The position numbers were made by a program, and so were the translations under genes. 64,000 nucleotides of DNA. It comes from Roseateles_C aquae (GTDB taxonomy: Bacteria; Pseudomonadota; Gammaproteobacteria; Burkholderiales; Burkholderiaceae_C). Positions 17,192-25,459 of this stretch are shown piece by piece; positions within the stretch are counted from its first letter, which is position 1, and each line of letters begins with the position of its first letter. The DNA lies in contig NZ_JAVXZY010000001.1 of assembly GCF_032337115.1 (NCBI RefSeq), positions 310,001 through 374,000 of the forward strand, in the 5' to 3' direction. The notes beneath the pieces were generated by a model, which saw only the letters and a list, made by a program, of their open reading frames with translations, was not told the DNA's origin and ran no database searches.

Positions 17192-18541
17192 TCATTGCAG
17201 CTTGCTCACCACGTAGCGGTACTTGCCATTGCCCTGGGCCGGAATTTCGTCGAGCAGCTCCACCTGAATCTCAACCTCGCGGCCGAGGCGGAATTTCAGG
17301 CCATCGATCAGCTTTTGCCGCGTGGCTTGGTCGAGCCCACCGGGCCGCACCACTTCCAAGCGCGTCAGCAGCTGCGTTTCCTGGATGATCTTGTAGTTGG
17401 TGATGCCTTCGGTCTCGCGCATCAGGTAGGTGAACGCGCCGCAGGGCAGCATGGTGCCATCGGTGGCGCGCAGGAAATCGTTGGTGCGCCCCTGGATCTC
17501 GCGCAGCAGCGGCAGGCCGCGGCCACAAGCGCAGCGCCGTGTGTCGCGCACCGCCACGTCACCGGTGCGGTAGCGCAGGAAGGGGTAGTCGCGGGTACGC
17601 AGATGCGTCACGGTGACCTCGCCGGGCTGGCCGTCGGCCACTGGCTGGCCATCCTCGCCCAGCAGCTCGACGACGATGTCCTCGGCCGTGATGTGCATGC
17701 CGCCTTCGGGGCATTCATGGGCGATGAAGCCGGCGTCGCGCCCGCCATAGCCGTTGGCGACCTTGCAGCCGAAGACCTCGGAGATCAGCTCGCGCTGGTG
17801 ATCGTGCAGGTACTCGGAGGTCACGAACACGACCTTCACGCCCAAATCATCGAGCCGCACGCCGCGCTTCTTGGCATGGGCGCTGATCAGTGCGATCGAA
17901 TAGGGGTAGCCGAACACCATGGCCGGCCGAATCTCGCGCAGCCGCTGCACATAGTGATCGAGGTTCTTCTCGTTCATCGCGAAGGCATTGAGCAGCGTGC
18001 TGCGCATCAGCGCATCGCGGAACAGGCGCACCCGGTCCTGCGCGTGCAACTCGATCGGCGAAGCCCAGACCACCACCTCGCGGTCGCCGATATCCACATC
18101 CCACCAGCGCGTGGCGCGCCATTTGGCCGCCACATCGTGCGAGACACGCTCCAGGCTGATGAAGAACTGCAGCGGCGTGCCCGAGGAGCCGCCGGTCGAG
18201 CTGCGGCCCAGCGGCCCGGCATGCTCATGCTTGAGCGCCTCGGCATGATCGCGGATCAGCGGCTTGGTCAGCGTGGGCAGCTGCGCCAGATCGGCCAGGC
18301 TCTGCAGCGATTCGGGCTTGAAGCCGATGCGCGCAAAAGCCTCGCGGTAGTAAGGCACATGCAGGCCGATGTCGATCAGAAAGGTCTTCAGTTCGGCCAG
18401 CTGCTGGGCCGCGATCTGCTCCGGGCTCAGCCACTGGCTGCGCTCCAGCGAACGACGGGCGCGCACGGTGTCATGCTTCTTCAGCCGCTCCTGGAGCGGG
18501 AAGATGATCTTGGAGACCAGCTGGGTGTAGAGACGACTCAT
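17192..18541 (-). CDS. Phenylacetate-CoA ligase-like (CapK-type) adenylate-forming enzyme
   Basis: 449 residues. The AMP-binding loop RSSTGGSSGTPLQFF lies at residues 113-127, with later YGGRDAGFIAHECPEGG, the Asp-containing FLRYRTGDVAV and CACGRGLPLL (a Cys pair as in PaaK relatives). The family activates carboxylic acids as acyl-adenylates or CoA thioesters. CapK-type members occur in capsule and EPS loci, where they are thought to provide acyl groups. It is preceded by an intergenic tract of four 13-base repeats. Confidence 0.85.
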   Translation of the reverse strand: MSRLYTQLVSKIIFPLQERLKKHDTVRARRSLERSQWLSPEQIAAQQLAELKTFLIDIGLHVPYYREAFARIGFKPESLQSLADLAQLPTLTKPLIRDHAEALKHEHAGPLGRSSTGGSSGTPLQFFISLERVSHDVAAKWRATRWWDVDIGDREVVVWASPIELHAQDRVRLFRDALMRSTLLNAFAMNEKNLDHYVQRLREIRPAMVFGYPYSIALISAHAKKRGVRLDDLGVKVVFVTSEYLHDHQRELISEVFGCKVANGYGGRDAGFIAHECPEGGMHITAEDIVVELLGEDGQPVADGQPGEVTVTHLRTRDYPFLRYRTGDVAVRDTRRCACGRGLPLLREIQGRTNDFLRATDGTMLPCGAFTYLMRETEGITNYKIIQETQLLTRLEVVRPGGLDQATRQKLIDGLKFRLGREVEIQVELLDEIPAQGNGKYRYVVSKLQ

Positions 18542-18548
18542 GCGGCGC

Positions 18549-18600
18549 GATTCAGGCAGACGTTTTGGGCAGATGTTTTGGGCAGACGATTCAGGCAGAC
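18549..18600. repeat. Four tandem 13-base repeats spanning a gene junction
   Basis: Four direct units of 13 bases, exactly 52 bases: GATTCAGGCAGAC, GTTTTGGGCAGAT, GTTTTGGGCAGAC, GATTCAGGCAGAC (plus-strand reading). The first and last are identical and the middle two differ at one base. They fill the spacer between two minus-strand genes and include the last codons and TGA of the upstream glycosyltransferase, so unit number sets the intergenic distance. Confidence 0.9.
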
Positions 18601-19703
18601 TTCAATCCAGAGCGGGTGCTGCTGCCATTGCAAGCCTGTTGATAGCTCTGCAGCAGCAGCGGCGCCACGCGCGCCCAGGTGTAGCGTTCGACCTCGGCCA
18701 GGCCCTGCTCGACCAAGCGCTGGCGCAGTGCCGCATCGTCCAGCACCCGCAGCACTGCAGCGGCAAGTTCAGCCGGCTGAGCCGGCTTGACCAGCAGGCC
18801 GGTGCGCTCATGCTCAAGCAGATAAGGCACGCCGCCCACATCGGTGCTGACCACCGGCACACCGCTGGCCAGGGCCTCCAGTACTGAGTTGGGCATGTTG
18901 TCGGTCAGGCTGGGGTTGAGCATGACGCTGGCGCTTTGATACAGCCCCGCCATCGCCTCGCGTTCGAGCCGCCCGGCAAAGCGCACGACGTCGGCGAGGC
19001 CCAACTCGCCCGCCAGCGCCTGCAGCCGCGCCAGCTCCGGCCCGGTGCCGGCCAGCGTCAGCCGCGCCTGCGGATGGCGCTCGCGAACAATCGCCAGCGC
19101 GCGGATGGCGCTGGCGTTGTCGTAAAGGTCTTCCAGATTGCGGGTGACGATCAGGTGCGGCTCGCTCGCCGGCACCGCTTGCTGCGCCGGCTTGTAGCGG
19201 CTCAGATTGATGATGTTGGGCACCACGCTGGCACTGATGGCATGCTCGGCAAACACCTGTTTCAGAAAGCCCGAGGGCACGATCAGCCCGGCGCTGCGGC
19301 GCATCGTCGCCCGCACACTGGGGGCCGACTGCTGCAGGAAGCTGGCCGCCCCGCCGCCCCGGTAGTTCACCACCAGCGGCGTGCCGCGCACGCGCGCCAT
19401 CCAGATCGCCGGTGCGGCAAACAGATGCCAGGACCAGCCGGAATTGGCCATCATGTGCATCACCGTGCTGCGCCCCGCTACCGTCCAAAGCTGCCAGAGA
19501 TAGGGCAGCAGGCGGAACCAGGCACGAATCACCGGCAAGCGCCCAGCCCAGGCCGGTTGATAAGGCCGGTTGGTCTGCACGATCTCGACCTCGGCGCCCT
19601 CGCCGCGCAGCAGATCGGCCAGCTGTGCCGTCTGCAGCGCCATGCCGCCGGCCGGCGGCGCCAGCGGGCCAACCAGGCCGATGCGCATGCCCGCAAAGCT
19701 CAT
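18591..19703 (-). CDS. Family 4 glycosyltransferase
   Basis: 370 residues, start MSFAGMRIGLVGPLAPPAGG with the GT-B acceptor-side Gly-rich loop. VVNYRGGGAASFL and the donor-side block ASVMLNPSLTDNMPNSVLEA with the E-x7-E signature of retaining GT4 enzymes (N-x-V-x-E then STDVGGVPYLL). It should add one sugar to the lipid-linked unit from a nucleotide-sugar donor. Its start overlaps the stop of the next gene upstream by 4 bases, and its own last codons lie in a 13-base repeat. Confidence 0.87.
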   Translation of the reverse strand: MSFAGMRIGLVGPLAPPAGGMALQTAQLADLLRGEGAEVEIVQTNRPYQPAWAGRLPVIRAWFRLLPYLWQLWTVAGRSTVMHMMANSGWSWHLFAAPAIWMARVRGTPLVVNYRGGGAASFLQQSAPSVRATMRRSAGLIVPSGFLKQVFAEHAISASVVPNIINLSRYKPAQQAVPASEPHLIVTRNLEDLYDNASAIRALAIVRERHPQARLTLAGTGPELARLQALAGELGLADVVRFAGRLEREAMAGLYQSASVMLNPSLTDNMPNSVLEALASGVPVVSTDVGGVPYLLEHERTGLLVKPAQPAELAAAVLRVLDDAALRQRLVEQGLAEVERYTWARVAPLLLQSYQQACNGSSTRSGLKSA

Positions 19704-20932
19704 CCGCGCGGCCCCGCCAGCAAGGCCTTGTAGGGCTCGATATAGCCGGAGGCCGAACGCGTCCAGTTGCGCTCGGTTTCAACAAAGCGGCGGCCCTCGG
19801 CACGCATCGCGTCCCAATGCTCGCGGCCGGCGAGCGCGCGCAGCACGGTGGTCACCAGCGCATCGGCGTCGCCGGCCTTGAACAGATGGCCGGTCTTGCC
19901 GTCAGCGATCAGCTCGCGATGGCCGCCGACATCGGATGCCACCAGCAGATGGCCCTGCGCCATCGCCTCCAGCGGCTTCAAGGGCGTGACCAGCTCGGTC
20001 AGCCGCATCGGATGACGCGGATAGACCAGCAGATCGACCAGATCGTAATAACGGTTCACTTCCGCATGCGGCACGCGGCCGGTGAACACCACCTTGTCGG
20101 CAATGCCCAGCGCCTGGGCCTGCGCCTTGAGCGCCTGCTCCTGCGGCCCGCCGCCGACCAGCAGCACGCGCAGCTCGGGCCTTGCCGCCAGCAGCTTGGG
20201 GAAGGCGGCCAGCAGCAGATCCAGGCCTTCGTAGGCGTAGAAGCTGCCGATGAAGCCCAGCACGGTGGCGCCGGTCAAGCCCCACTTGGCCAGCAATTCG
20301 GCATCGGCCGGTTTGCCGAGCTCGAAGTCAGACAGATTGATCGCATTCGGGATCACGCTGACCTTACTCTTGGGCAAACCGCGGGCCACGATGTCGGCGC
20401 GCAAGCCCTCGCAGATGGTGAACACGTGGTCGACCCGCTTCAGCGCATAGGTCTCCATCGCGCGGGTCAGGCGGTAACGCAGGCTGCCTTCGGTGGTGGT
20501 GCCGTGGTCCACCGCGGCGTCCTCCCAAAAGGCACGCACCTCGTAGACGACCGGAATGCCGAGCCGCTTGCCCACGCGCAGCGCCGGCAGCGCATTGAGC
20601 ACCGGCGAATGGGCATGGATCACCTGCGGCTTGATCTGCTCGGCCACCTGCTGCAGGCGCTGCTCCAGGGCCTTCATCAGGCGCAGCTCACCGAGGCCCG
20701 GCAGACCACCTGGCGCAGGCGGCGCGCTGCGATAGAAATGCCAGCCGTCCACGTCCTCTTCGGCGGCCGTGGTCGCGCCCTTGCCCTGCCCGGCCTGGTG
20801 CTTGGGACTGGTGATGTGGAAGGTGTCCCAACCAAGCTCGCGCTGCGCCTTCAGCAGCGACAGGGTTCGAAAGGTATAGCCGCTGTGCAGGGGGATCGAA
20901 TGATCGAGCACATGCAGGACGCGCACGCTCAT
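19700..20932 (-). CDS. Glycosyltransferase, exosortase A system-associated (TIGR04063 type)
   Basis: 410 residues. The N-terminus VRVLHVLDHSIPLHSGYTFR and the segment VVYEVRAFWEDAAVDHGTT are hallmarks of the glycosyltransferase family that travels with exosortase A. The donor-side half contains VLGFIGSFYAYEGLDLLL and YDLVDLLVYPRHPMRLTELV followed by KPLEAMAQGHLLVASDVGG, the GT4 E-x7-E region. It starts 4 bases inside the stop of the amidotransferase gene. Acts at the cytoplasmic side in repeat-unit assembly. Confidence 0.92.
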   Translation of the reverse strand: MSVRVLHVLDHSIPLHSGYTFRTLSLLKAQRELGWDTFHITSPKHQAGQGKGATTAAEEDVDGWHFYRSAPPAPGGLPGLGELRLMKALEQRLQQVAEQIKPQVIHAHSPVLNALPALRVGKRLGIPVVYEVRAFWEDAAVDHGTTTEGSLRYRLTRAMETYALKRVDHVFTICEGLRADIVARGLPKSKVSVIPNAINLSDFELGKPADAELLAKWGLTGATVLGFIGSFYAYEGLDLLLAAFPKLLAARPELRVLLVGGGPQEQALKAQAQALGIADKVVFTGRVPHAEVNRYYDLVDLLVYPRHPMRLTELVTPLKPLEAMAQGHLLVASDVGGHRELIADGKTGHLFKAGDADALVTTVLRALAGREHWDAMRAEGRRFVETERNWTRSASGYIEPYKALLAGPRG

Positions 20933-22884
20933 GTCGCCACCGCCGCTTCTTGTTGTTGGATGTGTTGCGTCAAACCCGGTTGCTCGAGGCCGGCGTCATA
21001 GACCTTGCGCAGGAAGGCTTCGAACATCAGCAAGGTCCACAGCGGTGCGCTGTAGTCGCGCGCGCCGCTTTGGTGTGCATCAACCAGATGCTCCAGGTAC
21101 TCGCGGTTGAACCAGCCGGTCTCGGCCAGGCGTGGACCCAGCACCGCCTCGCGCACGCGCTGCTTCAGCGGGCCGCGGAACCACCGTGCCAGCGGCACAG
21201 CAAAACCCTGCTTGGGGCGGTAGAGGATGTCGTCGGACAACATCGGCTCCATCGCCTTCTTCAGCAGGTACTTGCCCTCGTTGCCGCGCACCTTCAGATC
21301 GGAGGGCAGCGTTCCCAGCCATTCGACCAGCTGATGGTCCATCAAGGGCTCGCGCACCTCCAGTGAATGGGCCATGCTGGCGCGGTCGACCTTGGTGTTG
21401 ATATCGCCGACCAGATAGGTCTTGATATCCAGGTACTGGATCAGCGCCAGCGGATCATCGGTGCCGGCGCGGGCGGCGTGCTGCTCGAACACGTTCAGCG
21501 CCGAATAGCCGGCGCACTCGGCCTTGAAGCGCGGGCTGAACAGCTGCTCGCGCATCGGGCCACGCATGATGGAGATCGAGTGGAAATAGCCCTCGACGGA
21601 ATCACGCGACATGCCTTCGAACGTCGTCTTGGCACGGAACATCCGCGGCGCCCAGTCGGCCTTGGGATAGACGCGGCCGAGGAAACCGAACAGCGGCTTG
21701 CGCAGACCATCGGGCAGCGCCGAACGCATCTTTTCTTCCATCAGATGTAGGCGGTAGCGGCGGTAGCCGCCAAAGGTCTCGTCGCCACCGTCTCCGGACA
21801 GCGCCACGGTGACATGCTTGCGGGCCAGCTGGCAGACCCGGTAGGTCGGGATCGCCGAGCTGTCGGCATAGGGCTCGTCGTAGAGCAGCGCCAGCGTGTC
21901 GATCAGATCGAAGTCGTCGCTCTTGACGATCTCCAGCCGGTGGTTGGTCTTGTAGCGATCGGCCACCGTCTTGGCGAACTCGCTCTCGTTGAAGGCCGGG
22001 TCGTCAAAGCCGATCGAGCAGGTGTTGACCGGCGTGTCGCTCAGGCCGGCCATGGTGGCGACCACCGCGCTGGAATCCACACCGCCGCTCAGAAAGGCAC
22101 CCAGCGGCACCTCGGCAATCATGCGCAGGCGCACCGACTCACGCAGCTGGCGCTGCAGCTCTTCGCAGGCCTCCTCCGCGCTGATCTTGCTGTCCAGCGT
22201 GAAGCGCACATCCCAGAACTGCTTGGGCTCGCCGATCGGCTGGCCGCGGCGGATCAAGAGGCTGTGGCCCGGGGCCAGCTTGCGTGCCTGCTTGAAGATG
22301 CAGCGCGGCTCGGCCACATAGCCCAGCGCGAAATACTCTTCCAGCGCCAGCGGGTCGAGCTCGCGTTTCATGCCGCCATGGGCCAGCAGCGATTTCAGTT
22401 CCGAGCCGAACAACAGCTGGCCGTCGTCCAGCAGCGCGTAGTGCATGGGTTTGACACCCATGCGGTCGCGGGCCATGAAGAAGCACTGCTGGTTGCGATC
22501 CCACAGCGCAAAGGCAAACATGCCGCGCAGGCGCTGCACGCAGTCTTCGCCCCAGGCTTCCCAGGCATGGACGATGCACTCGGTGTCGCTCTTGGTGTGG
22601 AACACATGGCCCAGCGCCTGCAGCTCGGGGATCAGCGACTGGTAGTTGTAGATCTCGCCGTTGAAGACGATGGACACGGTGCCATCCTCATTGAACAGCG
22701 GCTGCTGGCCCGTCGCGATATCGATGATGGAGAGCCGGCGATGGCCGAATCCGACACCGGGCTCCAGATGGACCGAGCCCTCGTCCGGGCCGCGATGCCA
22801 TTGCGAGTCGTTCATGCGCCTGAGGCGCTGCTCGTCGATCGCGCGCTCGCCCCGCGTGTCGAAGATGCCGGTGATTCCACACAT
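20929..22884 (-). CDS. XrtA/PEP-CTERM system amidotransferase (asparagine synthase family)
   Basis: 651 residues, normal for glutamine-dependent asparagine synthetases. Cys2 (MCGITGIFDT) is the glutaminase nucleophile; RRLSIIDIATGQQPL and NGEIYNY complete the amidotransferase domain to about residue 210. The ATP-pyrophosphatase loop SGGVDSS is at 266-272, with ALSGDGGDETFGGYRRY further on. This long subfamily is recurrent in exosortase A loci (TIGR03108 type). It probably amidates a carboxylate other than free aspartate; a uronic acid made by the dehydrogenase four kilobases away is a reasonable candidate (inference). Confidence 0.93.
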   Translation of the reverse strand: MCGITGIFDTRGERAIDEQRLRRMNDSQWHRGPDEGSVHLEPGVGFGHRRLSIIDIATGQQPLFNEDGTVSIVFNGEIYNYQSLIPELQALGHVFHTKSDTECIVHAWEAWGEDCVQRLRGMFAFALWDRNQQCFFMARDRMGVKPMHYALLDDGQLLFGSELKSLLAHGGMKRELDPLALEEYFALGYVAEPRCIFKQARKLAPGHSLLIRRGQPIGEPKQFWDVRFTLDSKISAEEACEELQRQLRESVRLRMIAEVPLGAFLSGGVDSSAVVATMAGLSDTPVNTCSIGFDDPAFNESEFAKTVADRYKTNHRLEIVKSDDFDLIDTLALLYDEPYADSSAIPTYRVCQLARKHVTVALSGDGGDETFGGYRRYRLHLMEEKMRSALPDGLRKPLFGFLGRVYPKADWAPRMFRAKTTFEGMSRDSVEGYFHSISIMRGPMREQLFSPRFKAECAGYSALNVFEQHAARAGTDDPLALIQYLDIKTYLVGDINTKVDRASMAHSLEVREPLMDHQLVEWLGTLPSDLKVRGNEGKYLLKKAMEPMLSDDILYRPKQGFAVPLARWFRGPLKQRVREAVLGPRLAETGWFNREYLEHLVDAHQSGARDYSAPLWTLLMFEAFLRKVYDAGLEQPGLTQHIQQQEAAVAT

Positions 22885-22889
22885 GCTGT

Positions 22890-24074
22890 TCAGCTCTTGT
22901 TCGGTTGAGCGAGGCCCGGAGAGCCCCGCTGAATGCGCTCATTGTCGTAGAGCGACTGGTAGTTCGCCACCATGCTGTCCAGGCTGAAGCGGCGCAGCGC
23001 ACGCTCTCGGCCCAGTCGGCCCATGCGCTCGCGCCGGGCTTCATCAGTGATCACCGTTTGCAGCGCGGTCGTGAGTCCGGCCACATCGCCCGCCTCGAAC
23101 AGCAAGCCGGTCTCGCCCGCCTCCAGCAATTCGGCATTGCCCCCGACCCGGCTGGCCAGCACCGGCAGGCCGGCGGCCATCGCTTCCAGAATCGTGTTCG
23201 AGATGCCCTCGGCCAGCGAGGGCAGCACGAAGATGTCCATCGCCTGCATCAGCGTGGCCACATCACTGCGATCACCGGGCAGCCAGGCCAGATCGGCCAG
23301 GCCCTGCGCCTGCAGCCAGCCCTGCACGGTGGCGCGCATCGGCCCGTCGCCCACAATCACCAGCCGCAGCCGCTCACGAAGCGTCGGCTCGGCCTGCAGC
23401 AGCGCCGCAAAAGCCTTGGCCAGGCTCAGCTGGTCCTTGACCGCCTGCATGCGACCGACGGTGCCGATCAGCAGATGCCGGGCCGGATCGAAGGGGCAGT
23501 CGGGCAGCGCCGGCTTTTGCGCCCGTGCCGCAAAGCGAGCGGTGTCGACGCCGTTGTAGATCTGCACGATGCGCTCGGCCTTGATGCCGACCTTGTCGCG
23601 CAGATAGCCTTCCAGATCCTGCGACAGCGCCACATAGCGATGCACAAAGGGGCTGTAGAGCCGGCGCATGCGCTGGTAGCGGGTGTTGCTGCCATCCAGG
23701 TCGTCGACATCGCGGCCATGCTCGCCATGAATGCGCACCGGCACGCCTGCCGCCCAGGCCGGCACCGTGCATTCCAGTGCGGCCAGATTGCGGGTGTGGA
23801 CGATGGCGGGCCGAAGCTGGCGGAACAGCCGGTACAGCTTGGGATAGAGCCAGATGCCGTGGCCCGGCGGCTTGTGCAACGCATGGAACTCGACGTCCTC
23901 GCGCAGCACCCGCGTCTTGAAGCCGGTCACCTCGGTCAGGGCCAGCACCGCATGGCGGTAGGCCGTGCCAGGCATGCGGTTGATCAGATTGACGACCCCG
24001 TTCTCCAGCCCGCCGGTATCGAATCGATAGACGACGTGCAGCACCAGGGGCCGTGAATCCGCTCGCTTCTCCAT
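22890..24074 (-). CDS. Sugar transferase, PEP-CTERM/exosortase system-associated (TIGR03088 type)
   Basis: 394 residues. PLVLHVVYRFDTGGLENGVV near the start and VHTRNLAALECTVPAW are typical for this XrtA-linked GT4 family. RIHGEHGRDVDDLDGSN, then IGTVGRMQAVKDQ and the donor block VLPSLAEGISNTILEAMAAG complete a full-length GT-B enzyme with the E-x7-E pair. Five bases separate its stop from the start of the amidotransferase gene downstream. Role: addition of a sugar to the lipid-linked intermediate. Confidence 0.92.
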   Translation of the reverse strand: MEKRADSRPLVLHVVYRFDTGGLENGVVNLINRMPGTAYRHAVLALTEVTGFKTRVLREDVEFHALHKPPGHGIWLYPKLYRLFRQLRPAIVHTRNLAALECTVPAWAAGVPVRIHGEHGRDVDDLDGSNTRYQRMRRLYSPFVHRYVALSQDLEGYLRDKVGIKAERIVQIYNGVDTARFAARAQKPALPDCPFDPARHLLIGTVGRMQAVKDQLSLAKAFAALLQAEPTLRERLRLVIVGDGPMRATVQGWLQAQGLADLAWLPGDRSDVATLMQAMDIFVLPSLAEGISNTILEAMAAGLPVLASRVGGNAELLEAGETGLLFEAGDVAGLTTALQTVITDEARRERMGRLGRERALRRFSLDSMVANYQSLYDNERIQRGSPGLAQPNKS

Positions 24075-24103
24075 GCCTTGACCGTTGCGCTCCGGATCGA
24101 TGC

Positions 24104-25384
24104 TTACAGACGCCAGACGCGCAGGCCTGCCGCTTCCAGCGCAGCCTGGTCGAACGCAGCCTTGACGTCGATGAAGGCGCCGCCGGCCACCAGCTTGTCG
24201 CTGATCTCGGCCACGCTCAGAGCCTTGTAGCCCTTGTGCGCCACCGCCGCGACGATGGCGTCGGCTTTGGGCAGCTCGGCCCAGCTGACGGTGCGCACGC
24301 CGTACTCGTGCACCGCCTCTTCCGGATCGGCATCGGGGTCGGTTACGGTCACTTCAACGCCATAGCTTTGCAGCTCGCGGATGATGTCGATCACCTTGGA
24401 GTTGCGCAGATCGGCGCAGTCTTCCTTGAAGGTCAGGCCCAGCACGTTGACGCGGGCGCCCTTGATCGCGCAGCCGGCGGCAATCATCTGCTTGATGGTC
24501 TGCTCGGCGACGAACTTGCCCATGCTGTCGTTGATACGGCGGCCGGCCAGGATGACTTGCGGGTGGTAGCCCAGCATGTCGGCCTTGTGGGTCAGGTAGT
24601 AGGGGTCGACGCCAATGCAGTGGCCGCCGACCAGACCCGGCTTGAACTTCAGGAAGTTCCACTTGGTGCCGGCGGCTTCCAGCACCTCGGAGGTGTCCAG
24701 GCCGATCTTGTCGAAGATGATGGCCAGCTCGTTCATCAGCGCGATGTTCAGATCGCGCTGGGTGTTCTCGATCACCTTGGCGGCCTCGGCCGTCTTGATG
24801 CTGGAGGCGCGGTGCACGCCGGGGACAATGATGCGCTCGTAGAGCTTGGCGACCGCGTCCAGCGTCTCGGGCGTGTCGCCGGAGACGATCTTCAGGATCT
24901 TGGTCAGCGTGTGTTCCTTGTCGCCCGGGTTGATGCGCTCGGGGCTGTAGCCGACGAAGAAGTCCTGCTTCCACTTCAGGCCCGATTCACGCTCCAGCAC
25001 CGGGATGCAGACCTCTTCGGTGGCGCCGGGGTAGACGGTGCTCTCGTACACGACGATGGCGCCCTTCTTCATGTGGCGGCCGACGCTGGTGGAGGAGCCG
25101 ATCAGCGGCTTGAAGTCGGGGATGTGGGCTTCGTCGACCGGCGTGGGCACGGCGACGATGATGATGTCGGCCTCGGCCAGCATCTTGGGGTCGGCGGTGT
25201 AGACGGCCTGCGTGGCAGCCTGCACCTGCTCATCGCTCAGTTCACGCGAAGGGTCGGTGCCGCGCTGGCAGGCTTCCACCTTGGACGTCGCGATATCGAA
25301 GCCGATGGTGCGCATCTGCTTGCCGAACTCCACCACCAGCGGCAGGCCCACATAGCCCAGGCCAATCACTGCTACCGTCGTCAT
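24104..25384 (-). CDS. tviB: UDP-N-acetylhexosamine 6-dehydrogenase (TviB/WbpO type)
   Basis: 426 residues from the ATG at 25384, chosen because GGGA lies a few bases before it and the NAD-binding fold (VAVIGLGYVGLPLV, residues 4-17) follows at once; an ATG 11 codons upstream is in frame. ESTVYPGATEE and the catalytic Cys256 in GGHCIGVDPYY are intact. The enzyme oxidises the C6 hydroxyl of a UDP-HexNAc in two steps to the uronic acid with NAD. Similarity in motif to TviB/WbpO rather than Ugd suggests UDP-GlcNAc or UDP-GalNAc as substrate. This predicts an acidic hexosaminuronic acid in the polymer. Confidence 0.9.
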   Translation of the reverse strand: MTTVAVIGLGYVGLPLVVEFGKQMRTIGFDIATSKVEACQRGTDPSRELSDEQVQAATQAVYTADPKMLAEADIIIVAVPTPVDEAHIPDFKPLIGSSTSVGRHMKKGAIVVYESTVYPGATEEVCIPVLERESGLKWKQDFFVGYSPERINPGDKEHTLTKILKIVSGDTPETLDAVAKLYERIIVPGVHRASSIKTAEAAKVIENTQRDLNIALMNELAIIFDKIGLDTSEVLEAAGTKWNFLKFKPGLVGGHCIGVDPYYLTHKADMLGYHPQVILAGRRINDSMGKFVAEQTIKQMIAAGCAIKGARVNVLGLTFKEDCADLRNSKVIDIIRELQSYGVEVTVTDPDADPEEAVHEYGVRTVSWAELPKADAIVAAVAHKGYKALSVAEISDKLVAGGAFIDVKAAFDQAALEAAGLRVWRL

Positions 25385-25459
25385 TTCAGTTCCCTTTTCT
25401 TCGTTGATCGCTGTCATGTCATCGCAGCTGCCAGGCCTTTGTCGGCCAGGCAGCGGGCT

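Noticed and set aside
18549..18600. CRISPR-like array
   Set aside because: Units are contiguous 13-base direct repeats without spacers, and no cas gene is present.
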